A stretch of DNA of 64,000 nucleotides from Helicobacter canis (GTDB lineage Bacteria > Campylobacterota > Campylobacteria > Campylobacterales > Helicobacteraceae): positions 558,001-622,000 of the forward strand of contig NZ_UGHV01000001.1 of assembly GCF_900451095.1 (NCBI RefSeq), in the 5' to 3' direction. The position numbers and the translations under genes are program-made. This document shows positions 17,031 to 27,052 of this stretch, piece after piece (positions within the stretch are counted from its first letter, which is position 1; each line of letters begins with the position of its first letter). Under the pieces are notes generated by a model. It worked only from the letters and a program-made list of their open reading frames with translations. It was not told where the DNA came from and did not search any database.

Positions 17031-18080
17031 CTATTTCCTACGCGCTTTCCACTTCTTAAATAGCGCATATTGCTGCAAAATTTTTGTAAAGATTCTGCCA
17101 AGCTTACATTGGTAGAGATTTGTAGCTGCGATACTTGCAGCACAATGCGCGGAAATCTCATAGAGCAAGCTCTCACAGTAGGTGGGATAAGGCTTAGATA
17201 TGGATAATGGATAGTCGCTATTGACTCTAGCGGGATTATCATCAAGCAGCCTAGCTAGATCGATAAGTGAGAGCAATGGGGCAATGCCGCGCTTGACTAG
17301 GTGCAGAAGTGTCTGGCTCTCTATGCTAGCGCGAAATAGCGTGAGATCATAGAGAGTGTGGAGCTTGTGCGCGGTGGCGATAGAGAGAATCTCGCTCATT
17401 GCCTTTGTTTGATCTCCCCAGTGCTTTGCCTGCCATTTTGCTCTATCTTGGTGTCCTACGCGGTAGCAGTAGGTGGTGTCTGTGAGTGCGTAAAATCGCT
17501 TAGCTTTTAGCATAGCTTGGATAAAAAATACAGGGTCTTCATAGCGTTTCAAAAGTGGGTAGTGTAGATTGTGTGTGAGCAAAAACTCTCTTTGATAGAT
17601 GAAGCGATGAAAGCCAAAGTCAAACTGCCACTTATCATAATCAATAAAGCCTTCTTGCGTGAAAGTGTAGCCATAAAACTCTCTAGGGTATGTGGTTTTT
17701 ATTGTGCCATTGATATAGTCGCTAAAGCCCCCGCCACAAATCAGCGCATTAGCACGCTTTGCCTTTGTGTAGAGTCGCTCTAGGGTCGTGGTGGTGGGGT
17801 AGAAATCATCAGGATCCATAAAGGCGATATACTCGCCACTTGCTCTCTCTAGTCCATTATTACGCGCTACTGCTACGCCTTGGTTTTCTTGCTGTATGTA
17901 GATGATCCTAGAATCTTTGCTCGCATATTGTTGCGCGATTGCCCTGCTAGAATCTGTGCTGCCATCATCTATGCAAATGACTTCTATATGTTTAAGGCTC
18001 TGTCCTAGCACAGAGTCCAAACACTGCGCGAGATAGGATTCTACATTGTAGATAGGGATAATGACAGAGATATTAGGCAT
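17031..18080 (-). CDS. Family 2 glycosyltransferase
   Basis: A 349-residue GT-A transferase: ISVIIPIYNVESYLAQCLDSVL at residue 4, ICIDDGSTDSS, AVARNNGLERASGEYIAFMDPDD, with the DxD-like DPDD near residue 93. The C-terminal 200 residues have no clear membrane segment. It probably adds one sugar in the O-antigen or other glycan made by this cluster; donor and acceptor cannot be read. It overlaps the upstream ligase gene by 8 bp, so they are co-translated. A putative promoter for the downstream genes separates it from DUF4422 gene 2. Confidence 0.85.
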   Translation of the reverse strand: MPNISVIIPIYNVESYLAQCLDSVLGQSLKHIEVICIDDGSTDSSRAIAQQYASKDSRIIYIQQENQGVAVARNNGLERASGEYIAFMDPDDFYPTTTTLERLYTKAKRANALICGGGFSDYINGTIKTTYPREFYGYTFTQEGFIDYDKWQFDFGFHRFIYQREFLLTHNLHYPLLKRYEDPVFFIQAMLKAKRFYALTDTTYCYRVGHQDRAKWQAKHWGDQTKAMSEILSIATAHKLHTLYDLTLFRASIESQTLLHLVKRGIAPLLSLIDLARLLDDNPARVNSDYPLSISKPYPTYCESLLYEISAHCAASIAATNLYQCKLGRIFTKILQQYALFKKWKARRK

Positions 18081-19494
18081 AGCTATCCCTTGCTTGTAAT
18101 TGTGTCGATACAGCTAAAACAATCCCAAATAAGATAAATAGCACAAGATTGCCCTCGCGGATAGGAATGCAGTCAAATATATTGCTCACGCCAAGCCCAA
18201 TTAGCCCAAATACGATACCGCCATTGATAAGCACAAGCGATCGATCTGTGCTAGAAAATGTGCTAGTAAATCGCAAATGCAAGCGATAAAATCGATAAAT
18301 GATAAAAAATGGCAACAACATCGCCCCAAGAAACCCCACCAGCCCCAACTCAAACCAAAATGAAGCAAAGCGATTGTGATTGTGGTGGTGGAAGTGGTAG
18401 AAGAAAACAGAGTTTTTGGAAGTCTTGGGAAAAATTGCCTCTAAATTTTGATAAAACTGCTGGAAGTGGTAGCCATTGGGGCGGAAAGGATTTTGTGCTA
18501 TGGCTAGCAAAGTGGATTTTAGCATTGAGAGCCTAGATAGGCTTGAATACTCCCATTGAATGCTTGGGTGTGGGGTAAGCGAATGGGGAGAGCAAGAATA
18601 CTCATCACAATGGGTAAATCGCCCCATCTCTGCTGGCGCGACACTCCAAACTTCTGCAAAATTATTGACCATACTATAAACATTGTAGCGTGCATCCCAA
18701 GTTTTGCTCATCGTGTAAATACCATATCCAAGCCCCACGCATAAAGCCAGCACCACTCCTAGCACGAGTCGTTTATAGCGATACGCAAGCAGCACAAATG
18801 GACTAATAAGCATAGCTAGCCCAGCCAAAAGAGCAAACCGCCCACCATTTGCAATAAGCGCAGCTATGTTGATACACATTAAGACAATGGCAAAAAGCTT
18901 TACAACACCTTTGGTAAAAAGACTCAATGCCAAGCTTAAGCCAAAGGCAAAGACGAGATAAAACACATAAATTGTCTCTGCGATAGTATAGGCACTAAGT
19001 GTCGCCCTATACCCAAACTTCCCACCACCATTGGCAAAAAAATCCCATATCGTAGCAATGGGATGATAGCTTAGTGCTAGGCAAAGCCCTAGAAGCAGGA
19101 GTCTTAGCCCTCTTTCATCAAGCCTTGTAGCGATGAAAAAAGCAAGCACAAGAAACAAGCTAGGCTCTAGCAGATACTGGCGGATTGCCTGCAAAGTCGC
19201 CTTAGAATCCACTGCGAAAAAGAGCGAGATATACGCCATAATGACTACCACAAGCAAGCACACAAGCGCAAACCATATCCCCCCAAGCGCACGCCCTAGC
19301 CCCCTATACTCGCGCCAAAATCCAAGCGCAAACACCCCAAGCGCGATAAATAGCAAATTGACAGGAAGCTTGATAGAAACAAAAGAGTAAGAAAAAGGCA
19401 AAATCGCCACGCTAGCCACCACAAGCACTAGGCTTACATACAGCGCAGTAGTTTTACACGCGCAAGAGAGATTCTGGGGATTGACTAGAGGCAC
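18073..19494 (-). CDS. O-antigen ligase/polymerase family membrane protein (WaaL/Wzy-like)
   Basis: 473 residues with about ten to twelve transmembrane helices and a periplasmic loop between about residues 265 and 370. This loop ends in a histidine-rich HFHHHNHNRFASFWFELGLVG that resembles the conserved HNxF...E.G motif of the O-antigen ligase (Wzy_C) domain. It starts at GTG with AAGGAG. It would join or polymerise glycan units on the undecaprenyl carrier at the periplasmic face. Ligase versus polymerase cannot be decided from sequence. It is first in the leftward cluster ending at glf. Confidence 0.8.
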   Translation of the reverse strand: MPLVNPQNLSCACKTTALYVSLVLVVASVAILPFSYSFVSIKLPVNLLFIALGVFALGFWREYRGLGRALGGIWFALVCLLVVVIMAYISLFFAVDSKATLQAIRQYLLEPSLFLVLAFFIATRLDERGLRLLLLGLCLALSYHPIATIWDFFANGGGKFGYRATLSAYTIAETIYVFYLVFAFGLSLALSLFTKGVVKLFAIVLMCINIAALIANGGRFALLAGLAMLISPFVLLAYRYKRLVLGVVLALCVGLGYGIYTMSKTWDARYNVYSMVNNFAEVWSVAPAEMGRFTHCDEYSCSPHSLTPHPSIQWEYSSLSRLSMLKSTLLAIAQNPFRPNGYHFQQFYQNLEAIFPKTSKNSVFFYHFHHHNHNRFASFWFELGLVGFLGAMLLPFFIIYRFYRLHLRFTSTFSSTDRSLVLINGGIVFGLIGLGVSNIFDCIPIREGNLVLFILFGIVLAVSTQLQARDSYA

Positions 19495-19593
19495 AAATAC
19501 TCCTTGAAATAGCTTGATAGCATAGAGATCAAAATGGATTCTAGGTAGCTTGCTTAAAAATCGCGCATTCTACACTTTTTAAGGTAAAACTAC

Positions 19594-19599
19594 TATAAT
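19594..19599 (+). promoter_or_regulatory. -10 element of the mraY operon
   Basis: TATAAT 62 bp upstream of the mraY GTG, in the 166-bp divergent gap with the O-antigen ligase. It probably drives mraY-murD-valS-EamA. Confidence 0.6.
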
Positions 19600-19660
19600 T
19601 TGCGCTTTATTTTAGGCTTGTGGGCTGTGGGCTTTGTGGGCAGCTGTGTAAGGAGTGTGT

Positions 19661-20725
19661 GTGCTGTATTATCTCTACTCGTATTTTGATATAAATATTT
19701 TCAAATACCTTACTTTCCGCGCAGGGGTGAGCTTTTTTGTCGCGTTTGTGCTGTGTGTGTGGCTTATGCCAGCATTTATCGCGTGGGCGAAAGCGCACAA
19801 GGCAAGCCAGCCTATCTCTAGCTATGTCCCCACGCACAAAGCCAAGTCCAACACCCCCACAATGGGCGGAAGCGTGTTTATCATCTCTGCGAGTATCGCC
19901 GCGCTTTTGTGTATCCAGCTTAGCAATCTCTATGCGATTTTGGGCGTTGCCACGCTGCTTATCTTTGGGCTTATTGGCGCAAGAGATGACTATATGAAAA
20001 TCGCCAAAAGATCTAATGCCGGTATGAGTGCTAGGGCGAAAATGCTCTTGCTCTTTCTAGCGGCACTTGGCGTGAGCTTGGCTCTGCACTATGGCGCGGG
20101 GCTTGTAAGTGATTTTTATCTCCCTTTTATGAAAAAGCCCCTTTTCACCCTTAGCGCGTATCCTGCGCTTATGATTAGCTTTTGGATTCTGGTATTTCTA
20201 GCTACGAGCAATGCCGTAAATATCACCGATGGGCTTGATGGCTTGGCGTGCGTGCCTTCAATCTTTGCGCTTGCTACGCTGTGTGTCTTTGTCTATCTCT
20301 CGGGGAATGTCGAGTTTGGGCGGTATCTCTTCTTGCCTATGGTGAATGCTGGGGAGCTTATGGTCGTGGGCGTGGCGATGATAGGGGCATTGCTAGGCTT
20401 TCTCTGGTATAACTGCCACCCCGCCCAAGTCTTTATGGGCGATAGTGGGAGCTTGGCGATTGGGGGCTTTATGGCGTATATGGCGATCGTGTCAAATAAT
20501 GAAGTCCTGCTGCTGCTAATCGGGCTAATTTTTGTGGTAGAGACTTTATCTGTGATGCTGCAAATTGGCAGCTACAAAGTGCGCAAAAAGCGCGTGTTTC
20601 TTATGGCTCCTATCCACCACCACTTCGAGCAAAAGGGCTGGGCGGAAAACAAAATCATCGTGCGCTTTTGGATCATCGCGCTGCTCTCAAACCTAATCGC
20701 CCTGCTAAGTCTCAAGGTGCGATAA
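19661..20725 (+). CDS. mraY: Phospho-N-acetylmuramoyl-pentapeptide transferase
   Basis: Makes lipid I at the inner membrane in peptidoglycan synthesis. The 354 residues closely follow H. pylori Mra[43 protein letters not shown] (catalytic Asp region), [18 protein letters not shown] and the C-terminal [20 protein letters not shown]. Ten helices are expected. A GTG at 19661 is preferred because AAGGAG ends five bases before it; an upstream GTG at 19655 overlaps that ribosome site. murD follows after 18 bp. Confidence 0.97.
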   Translation: MLYYLYSYFDINIFKYLTFRAGVSFFVAFVLCVWLMPAFIAWAKAHKASQPISSYVPTHKAKSNTPTMGGSVFIISASIAALLCIQLSNLYAILGVATLLIFGLIGARDDYMKIAKRSNAGMSARAKMLLLFLAALGVSLALHYGAGLVSDFYLPFMKKPLFTLSAYPALMISFWILVFLATSNAVNITDGLDGLACVPSIFALATLCVFVYLSGNVEFGRYLFLPMVNAGELMVVGVAMIGALLGFLWYNCHPAQVFMGDSGSLAIGGFMAYMAIVSNNEVLLLLIGLIFVVETLSVMLQIGSYKVRKKRVFLMAPIHHHFEQKGWAENKIIVRFWIIALLSNLIALLSLKVR

Positions 20726-20743
20726 AGTGCGATAAGGACTGCT

Positions 20744-22867
20744 ATGCCCCTAGAGCCACTGCCTAAAGAGCTGCAAGCTGAACACATCGCCAAAGCCCTA
20801 GAATCTAGCGCGCCTATTAGTATTTTGGGCTATGGCGTTACGACTAAGCCTATCGTGGCGTTTTTGAATGCGCTGGGGAAGGCTTGCGCGATTTATGACG
20901 ATACGCCAGAGGGGAAAAATGTGGATTCTAGCGGTGGGGGCGATGTGGAAAATATCTTGCTAGATTCTAGGGAGTTTTGCCCAGAATCTAGTGTGCTAGA
21001 GATTGTAAGCCCCGGGATACCGCCGGATCATAAGTATTTTGCTTGTGCGAGGGGGGCAATTAGTGAATATGATTTCATCTGGTGGTTGTGTGGGGATTTG
21101 GCTTCTTTGGTGGATTCGGCTTTGCGCGATAAATCTTTGATTGCTTCGCGCGCGCTTCGGTTACATACCTCAAGTATGCGCTCTTGCACGCGCTCGCAAA
21201 GCAAAGATTTCTCATCGCAAATCCTAGAATCCTGCGCCGAGATGGATAAGCAAACAAGCACAACTCCTAGAATCTGTGAAGAAGACAAGCAGAACGCGCA
21301 GGAATCGTCATCGCGAGCCGACAAGGTCGGCGTGGCGATCCACAAATCCACGCAAGTGGATTCTAAAGCTAGCGCAGAATCTGTGGATTGCCACGCAAAT
21401 GCTAGTGCATTTGCTCGCAATGACAGAAAAAACGCCGAGAGTCAAAACGCAGTTTCTTTAGAAAAAGTGGATTCTAGGGAAAATGCCGCAAATTTAAAAA
21501 CGCCGCAGAACGCAGGGGCTGAAAATGTGTTTTGTAGCCAAGCAGATAGGCGGCAGGATTGTAAAAACCTAGAATCCACTTTTGACACCGCCGCAACTCT
21601 AAGCGAGCAAGCAAAGGATTCTAGGATTTTTACCCAAAACGCCCAAAATCTAAGCGAGCCGCAGGCGGCAGGATTTTGCGATGATTTTCTAAAGAAACTT
21701 CGTTTTGTGGGTTGTCAAGGCGTGGGCGAAGGGATTTATCTAGGTGATAATGAGCAAGCCCACGCCGCAGACTCCCGCAAAAGCGCGCAAAAGCCAACGC
21801 CCACACCAAGCCAAGCTGAATCGCCTCAAATCTGGATTAGCGGCACTAATGGCAAAACTACTACCACCCAAATGCTTGAACTCCTCCTCTCCCCCTATGG
21901 CGCACGCGCTGGGGGCAATATCGGCACACCGCTCATCACACTCTATGAGCAAAACACGCCCCTATGGGTGCTAGAGACTAGCTCCTTTGCCCTGCACTAC
22001 ACAAGGACCGCCACGCCTGCAATCTACGCGCTTTTGCCCCTAAGCCCTGATCACATCAGCTGGCACAATGGCTTTGAAAACTATGTGTGCGATAAGCTCT
22101 CACCTCTAGCGCGAATGGAGGCTGATAGCGTGGCGATCCTGCCTAGTGATTTGCGCGATCATCGCTTGTGTCAAGGCTTTTTAGGGGAGAAAATTTTCTA
22201 CACAGATTCTAGTGATTTGCGTGCGTATTTGCTCGCTCAAGGATTTGAGCCAAATGCCCTAGATACCTTGCCCTTTTTTGAGCCATTTTTGCTTGATGCC
22301 TATGTCGCACTCTGCTGTGCATTTGCCCTTTCGCGCAAACGCCCTAGTATCGCTGCTGCTGGCTTTGTCCCCGCGCTTGCTAGCTTTACAATCGGGGCGC
22401 ATAGGGTGGAGGAGTTTTATGTCTGCGCGTTTGGGGCGGAATGGCTCTTTGTCGATGACTCTAAAGGCACAAACATCGATGCCACGCTAAAGGCGATAGC
22501 ACGCTATAAGGATCGCGCGTTGTTTTTGATCCTAGGGGGCGATGATAAGGGGGCAGATATGCAAGAGATTTTCACCCTGCTAGCGGAGCTTAAACGCGTG
22601 GAGATCTTCACTATCGGCACCAATGAGTCAAAGCTCCTAGATCTCGCCGCACGCCATAGTGTCAAAGCGCATAAATGCGGCACGCTGGATCGCGCTATGG
22701 AAAAGATCTGGGCGATGATCGCAGAATCTAGCACAAGGCTTGCCCAAGATTTTGTTTGCCTCCTCTCCCCTGCTGCCGCCAGCCTCGATCAATTCTCCTC
22801 CTACAAAGAGCGAGGGCAGAGATTTAAATCCCTAGCACGCTCCCTTGCCCCAAGCACCACATCATAA
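20744..22867 (+). CDS. murD: UDP-N-acetylmuramoylalanine--D-glutamate ligase with about 235-residue repeat-coded insert
   Basis: Adds D-Glu to UDP-MurNAc-Ala in the cytoplasm. 707 residues against about 420-450 in relatives. The N-terminal UDP-binding domain (ISILGYGVTTKPIVAFL, LEIVSPGIPPDH, ISEYDFIWWLCGD) runs to about residue 122. The ATP-binding domain resumes at WISGTNGKTTTTQML (about 364), followed by NIGTPL, ETSSFAL, LSPDHISWHNGFENY and the C-terminal DDSKGTNIDATLKAI and LSPAAASLDQFSSYKERG. Residues about 123-358 are encoded by repeats C, B and A and contain DCHANASAFARND and KVDSREN. All catalytic motifs are present, so the protein should be functional if the insert is tolerated as a loop between the two domains. 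Confidence 0.96.
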   Translation: MPLEPLPKELQAEHIAKALESSAPISILGYGVTTKPIVAFLNALGKACAIYDDTPEGKNVDSSGGGDVENILLDSREFCPESSVLEIVSPGIPPDHKYFACARGAISEYDFIWWLCGDLASLVDSALRDKSLIASRALRLHTSSMRSCTRSQSKDFSSQILESCAEMDKQTSTTPRICEEDKQNAQESSSRADKVGVAIHKSTQVDSKASAESVDCHANASAFARNDRKNAESQNAVSLEKVDSRENAANLKTPQNAGAENVFCSQADRRQDCKNLESTFDTAATLSEQAKDSRIFTQNAQNLSEPQAAGFCDDFLKKLRFVGCQGVGEGIYLGDNEQAHAADSRKSAQKPTPTPSQAESPQIWISGTNGKTTTTQMLELLLSPYGARAGGNIGTPLITLYEQNTPLWVLETSSFALHYTRTATPAIYALLPLSPDHISWHNGFENYVCDKLSPLARMEADSVAILPSDLRDHRLCQGFLGEKIFYTDSSDLRAYLLAQGFEPNALDTLPFFEPFLLDAYVALCCAFALSRKRPSIAAAGFVPALASFTIGAHRVEEFYVCAFGAEWLFVDDSKGTNIDATLKAIARYKDRALFLILGGDDKGADMQEIFTLLAELKRVEIFTIGTNESKLLDLAARHSVKAHKCGTLDRAMEKIWAMIAESSTRLAQDFVCLLSPAAASLDQFSSYKERGQRFKSLARSLAPSTTS
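21112..21815. repeat. Repeat cluster inside murD
   Basis: C element 21112-21232, B elements 21307-21343 and 21384-21425, then A arms and E-like TCTAAAGAAAC fragments up to about 21815. About 700 bp, stop-free in frame. Confidence 0.88.
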
Positions 22868-22876
22868 AGGATTCTA

Positions 22877-25800
22877 ATGAGCTATGATCCCAAATCCATA
22901 GAGCAGAGCATTTATACTATCTGCAAAGAGCGCGGATATTTTGAGATAGAGGGCAATGCCAATATCGCTAAGAGCGATAAAGCTTTCTGCCTAATGATGC
23001 CCCCACCCAATGTAACAGGCGTGCTGCATATAGGGCACGCGCTTACTTTCACGCTGCAAGACATCATCACGCGCTTTAAGCGGATGGATGGCTTTGCTAC
23101 ACTCTATCAGCCCGGGCTTGATCACGCCGGCATTGCTACGCAAAATGTCGTAGAAAAGCAGCTTCTAGCACAAGGGCTAAGCAAGGAGCAGCTAGGCAGG
23201 GAGGCATTTTTGCAAAAGGTATGGGAGTGGAAAGAGCAGAGCGGAGGCAAGATCATCACGCAAATGCAAGCCCTAGGCATTAGCCCAGCGTGGTCGCGCC
23301 TGCGCTTTACAATGGACTCTGGACTGCAAAATGCCGTGCGAGAAGCCTTTGTGGCGTGGTATGAAAGGGGGCTGATTTACCAAGGGGATTATATGGTGAA
23401 TTGGTGTGTCAAAGATGGCGCGCTTTCAGATATTGAAGTGGAGTATAAAGAGCAAGAGACGCATCTCTACCACCTGCGCTACCCTGTGGCAGACTCTAAT
23501 GAAGTGCTGCTTGTGGCTACCACGCGTCCGGAGACATTTTTCGGCGATAGTGCGGTGATGATACACCCTAGCGATACGCGCTATACGCATTTGCTGGGCA
23601 AAAGTGTCGTGCTGCCTTTGGTGGGCAGAGAGATCCCCATAATCGCCGATAATGCCGTGGATATGGAGTTTGGCACAGGGGTGGTGAAAGTAACGCCCGC
23701 CCACGATGAAAACGACTATGCCGTAGGCAAAGCCCACGGGCTAGAATCCATTGTGATCTTTGATGAAAAGGGTGTGCTAAATGATTATGCGCTGGGCTTT
23801 GCTGGGCGAGATAGGCTAGAGGCTAGGGCGGATATTGTAGAGGCGTTGCAGCAAGCAGGCGCGGTGGAGAAAATTGAGCCTTATGGCAATCAAGTGGGCG
23901 TGTGCTATCGGTGTGGGAGTGTGATAGAGCCGTATATTTCTAGGCAGTGGTTTATTGATGAGGGGATAGCAAGGGAGACAATAAAAAAAGTCAATGCTCA
24001 AAAAGATTCGGCTTCGGGTAATCATAGCAGTGATTTTGTGGATTTTGGGGCAACCGCAGACCGCAAGTCTAGCTCTGCCCCAAAATCCACAAAAAGCACC
24101 ACTAGCAATACCGCAACTCCTAGAATCTGTGAAGAAGACAATCGCGCCGAGTGTGAAAAATCCGCTTCATCGTCATCGCGAGCCGATGAAATCGGCGTGG
24201 CGATCCACAAATCCACGCAAGTGGATTCTAGGGGAGACTATTCTGCTAGCGCAGAATCTATGGATTGCCACGCAAATGCTAGTGCATTTGCTCGCAATGA
24301 CAGAAAAAACGCGATTGGTGAAAAAGCGGATTCTAGCACCGCCCAAAATCTAAGCGAGCAAGCAAAGGATTCTAGGATTTTTACTCAAAATGCCCCAATT
24401 CTCAACACGCCGCAAGCACGAGCAAACCTAGATTCTAGTAAAAGCCCCAGCGATTCTAAGATTTTGGAGATAGAATCGGGGTTTTGCGAGCCGCGCAAGG
24501 AGATAAGACTAGAGCGTCTATCGACGCAGCGCGGCGAAGCAATCCACGATTCTAGCCCAAAAGCTGAATCGACACAAGCGCAAAAGCCAACGCCTATGGC
24601 TAGATTCTACCCGCCGCAGTGGTTAAATAATTTCAATGCTTGGATGCGCGACCTCCGCCCCTGGTGCATCTCACGCCAGCTATGGTGGGGGCATAGGATC
24701 CCGGTGTGGTATTGCCAAAATAGCGCGTGTGGGCATATTTTTGCTAGCAAAAATGAGCGAGAATCCGCCTGCCCCAAATGCCACTCTAGCGTGCTGCAAG
24801 ACCCTGATGTGCTAGATACTTGGTTTAGCTCGGGGCTCTGGGCGTTTAGCACGCTTGGCTGGGGGAATGGCGAGGCGTGCAAGGAGCTGTATGACTCAAA
24901 TGATCTTACGCGCTTTTATCCTAACTCTTTGCTTATCACAGGCTTTGATATTCTCTTTTTCTGGGTGGCGAGAATGCTCTTTAGCGGGGAGAGTCTGCTA
25001 GGGGAGCTGCCCTTTAGAGATGTGTATTTGCACGCGCTTGTGCGAGATGAGTTTGGGCAAAAGATGAGTAAAAGCAAGGGCAATGTCATCGATCCTTTGG
25101 CGATGATAGAGGAGTATGGGGCGGACTCCTTGCGCTTTGGCTTGGCATATTCCTGCGCACAAGGGCGAGATGTGCGCCTAGCAAAATCCCAGCTAGAGCT
25201 TGCTAAAAACTTTGCCAACAAGCTCTATAACGCCGCGCAGTTTTTGCTGCTCTATGCTAGGCAAGCAGATCCTAACTTTAGTGGATTTAGCGAGCTAGAG
25301 TCTATAAATGCCTACCAAAGCCCGCTTGGTCGCTACGCCAAATCGCGCCTAAATAGCGCGACAAAGGAGCTTAGAGCCGCGCTAGAATCCTACCGCTTTA
25401 ATGATGGCGCGAGTGTGGCATATCGCTTTTTGTGGGGGGAGTTTTGTGATTGGTGTATCGAGCTTGCAAAGGCGCAAAAGGAAGCCATTTGCGAGCTTGG
25501 CGCGGTGATGATAGAAGCGATGAAGCTTTTGCACCCGTATATGCCATTTCTTACAGAATCACTCTACCACACCTTGCGCGGCAGTGCGCTAGAATCCAGC
25601 GAGTCGATAATGATCACGCGCTACCCTAGCGAAGTGTCCCAAGATAGCGCGATAGAGCAGGAATACGCGTATATCAAAGATGCCATTGTCTCCTTGCGGC
25701 GCGCTAAAGCTCTAATCGATCTAGCAAATAAGCCCATTGAGCGAGCTTATATCGCCACGGATTTTAGGCTCTCTGCTAGCGCATTGCAGGCGATTTGCAA

Positions 25801-26125
25801 GCTTGCTAAAGTAGGCGCGATTGAGTGCGTGGATACAAAGGCGCAAAATGGGCTAGATAAAGACTGCGTGGCAGATATTGGATCGCTAATTAAAAGCTAT
25901 CTACCATTGCAGGGCATTGATCTAGCTCCCATCATCACGCGCCTAAATAGCCAAAATCTAAAACTTGAAAAAGAAATCAATAAGCTCCAAGCCCTAGAAT
26001 CTAATGAAAAATTCAAAGCCAATGCCCCCAAAAATGTCCTAGAGTCCAACGCTAGCGCACTTGCAGAAGCCAAGGCGAAGCAAGCAGAGGTGCTAGCGCA
26101 ATTAGCCATATTTGCGCAAAAGTAA
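22877..26125 (+). CDS. valS: Valyl-tRNA synthetase with about 200-residue repeat-coded insert
   Basis: Charges tRNA-Val. 1082 residues against about 870-880 in Helicobacter. HIGH at residues 51-54 (PPPNVTGVLHIGHA), the editing-domain blocks TTRPETFFGDSAVM and GTGVVKVTPAHDENDY, YRCGSVIEPYISRQWF (zinc-like), KMSKS near residue 730, the anticodon domain and a C-terminal coiled coil (LKLEKEINKLQ) are all present. The insert lies at about residues 376-574, just after ETIKKVNAQKDS and before ARFYPPQWLNNFNAWM, at the return from the editing domain to the catalytic core. It is encoded by D, B, A and C repeats. The ATG follows AAAGGA. Confidence 0.96.
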   Translation: MSYDPKSIEQSIYTICKERGYFEIEGNANIAKSDKAFCLMMPPPNVTGVLHIGHALTFTLQDIITRFKRMDGFATLYQPGLDHAGIATQNVVEKQLLAQGLSKEQLGREAFLQKVWEWKEQSGGKIITQMQALGISPAWSRLRFTMDSGLQNAVREAFVAWYERGLIYQGDYMVNWCVKDGALSDIEVEYKEQETHLYHLRYPVADSNEVLLVATTRPETFFGDSAVMIHPSDTRYTHLLGKSVVLPLVGREIPIIADNAVDMEFGTGVVKVTPAHDENDYAVGKAHGLESIVIFDEKGVLNDYALGFAGRDRLEARADIVEALQQAGAVEKIEPYGNQVGVCYRCGSVIEPYISRQWFIDEGIARETIKKVNAQKDSASGNHSSDFVDFGATADRKSSSAPKSTKSTTSNTATPRICEEDNRAECEKSASSSSRADEIGVAIHKSTQVDSRGDYSASAESMDCHANASAFARNDRKNAIGEKADSSTAQNLSEQAKDSRIFTQNAPILNTPQARANLDSSKSPSDSKILEIESGFCEPRKEIRLERLSTQRGEAIHDSSPKAESTQAQKPTPMARFYPPQWLNNFNAWMRDLRPWCISRQLWWGHRIPVWYCQNSACGHIFASKNERESACPKCHSSVLQDPDVLDTWFSSGLWAFSTLGWGNGEACKELYDSNDLTRFYPNSLLITGFDILFFWVARMLFSGESLLGELPFRDVYLHALVRDEFGQKMSKSKGNVIDPLAMIEEYGADSLRFGLAYSCAQGRDVRLAKSQLELAKNFANKLYNAAQFLLLYARQADPNFSGFSELESINAYQSPLGRYAKSRLNSATKELRAALESYRFNDGASVAYRFLWGEFCDWCIELAKAQKEAICELGAVMIEAMKLLHPYMPFLTESLYHTLRGSALESSESIMITRYPSEVSQDSAIEQEYAYIKDAIVSLRRAKALIDLANKPIERAYIATDFRLSASALQAICKLAKVGAIECVDTKAQNGLDKDCVADIGSLIKSYLPLQGIDLAPIITRLNSQNLKLEKEINKLQALESNEKFKANAPKNVLESNASALAEAKAKQAEVLAQLAIFAQK
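24005..24573. repeat. Repeat cluster D-B-B-A-C inside valS
   Basis: D element 24005-24127, B elements 24171-24207 and 24261-24302, A fragments, and an inverted C element about 24451-24573. The stretch is stop-free in the valS frame. The valS segment from 24171 shares long similarity with the murD insert (ESMDCHANASAFARNDRKNA in valS against ESVDCHANASAFARNDRKNA). Confidence 0.88.
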
Positions 26126-26137
26126 GGAGAAGTGGCT

Positions 26138-27052
26138 ATGCGCATCTTGCTTGTGCTAGCGATGATGGGCTGGGGGCTTGTGTGGCCCCTATCAAAAATG
26201 CTGCTTGATTATGGCTCGCCGGCGCAAATTGCTAGCCTGCGCTATTTGCTTGTGCTTGTGTGCTTTGTGCCGCTTATGTGGCTATGGAAAATCCCCTTTG
26301 CAGTCCCAAGGGCTGTGCTACTCCCCACGCTTATCACAGGTGTGCTAAACGCGCTTTACTCTTATCTAATGTATGCAGGTATGCCCTATGGGGATTCTGG
26401 GAATGCAGGGGTGATCACTGAAGTGCTATCTCCCATTATCGCGGCGTTTTTGTGGAGCGTGTATAAGAGAGAGTCGCTCTCCAAATCAGCCAAAATCGGG
26501 CTTATGCTAGGGCTTTTGGCAGGGGCATTTTTGGTCGATGTGTTTGGGAGCTGGCGGTCGATGTTTAGCGCGTTTTATGTGATTTATGTGCTAGCTTCGC
26601 TGGATTGGGCGGCTCTTATGATCAGCTCGCGGCTCGCCACAGAAAAGATCAATGCCATAGCACTCAATTTTTACACAAGTGTGATGACTTTTGTGCTGCT
26701 TTGCCCTGCGTTATTTGCGGATTCTAGTGGATTGGGTGGGGATTTTGAGAGTGGGGTAGTTATTGAGAGTGGGGCGTTTATCACAAGTCTTTGGGATAAG
26801 CCTTTGGTATTTTTCGCTCTGCTTGTGGTAGCGGCGGTGTTTTGCACGGTGTTTGCTACGACTATTTTCTATAAAGCCCTGTTTGTGCTAGGGGTGGTGG
26901 AGGGCGGGATCTACGCGCTTTTGGCACCGGTGTTTGCGCTAGGCTTTGCGTATTTACTGCTAGATGAGGTGCCAAGGTGGCATACGATTGTAGGGGGGGT
27001 GCTGGCGGTGGGGAGTATATATATCATCAATATCCTAGGCAAAAAACACTAA
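26138..27052 (+). CDS. EamA/DMT-family permease
   Basis: 304 residues from the ATG at 26138; AAGGAG, which overlaps the valS stop, is 8 bp upstream, whereas the in-frame GTG at 26132 is too close. Ten hydrophobic helices arranged as two five-helix repeats: GWGLVWPLSKMLLDYG with SLRYLLVL, and FATTIFYKALFVLGVVEGGIYALLAPVF with LLLDEVPRW in the second EamA domain. It is an inner membrane metabolite exporter of unknown substrate. It is the last gene of the mraY operon, with no functional link to its neighbours apparent. Confidence 0.85.
   Translation: MRILLVLAMMGWGLVWPLSKMLLDYGSPAQIASLRYLLVLVCFVPLMWLWKIPFAVPRAVLLPTLITGVLNALYSYLMYAGMPYGDSGNAGVITEVLSPIIAAFLWSVYKRESLSKSAKIGLMLGLLAGAFLVDVFGSWRSMFSAFYVIYVLASLDWAALMISSRLATEKINAIALNFYTSVMTFVLLCPALFADSSGLGGDFESGVVIESGAFITSLWDKPLVFFALLVVAAVFCTVFATTIFYKALFVLGVVEGGIYALLAPVFALGFAYLLLDEVPRWHTIVGGVLAVGSIYIINILGKKH

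Noticed and set aside
24005..24127. D element as an integron attC site
   Set aside because: Length and variable palindromic arms are similar, but the ends do not have attC RYYYAAC/GTTRRRY boxes and no integrase or cassettes are present.
24005..24573. Translational bypassing of the inserts, as in mitochondrial byp elements
   Set aside because: Bypassed segments need not stay open; these inserts keep frame and lack stops over hundreds of bases, which favours normal translation. Not excluded experimentally.
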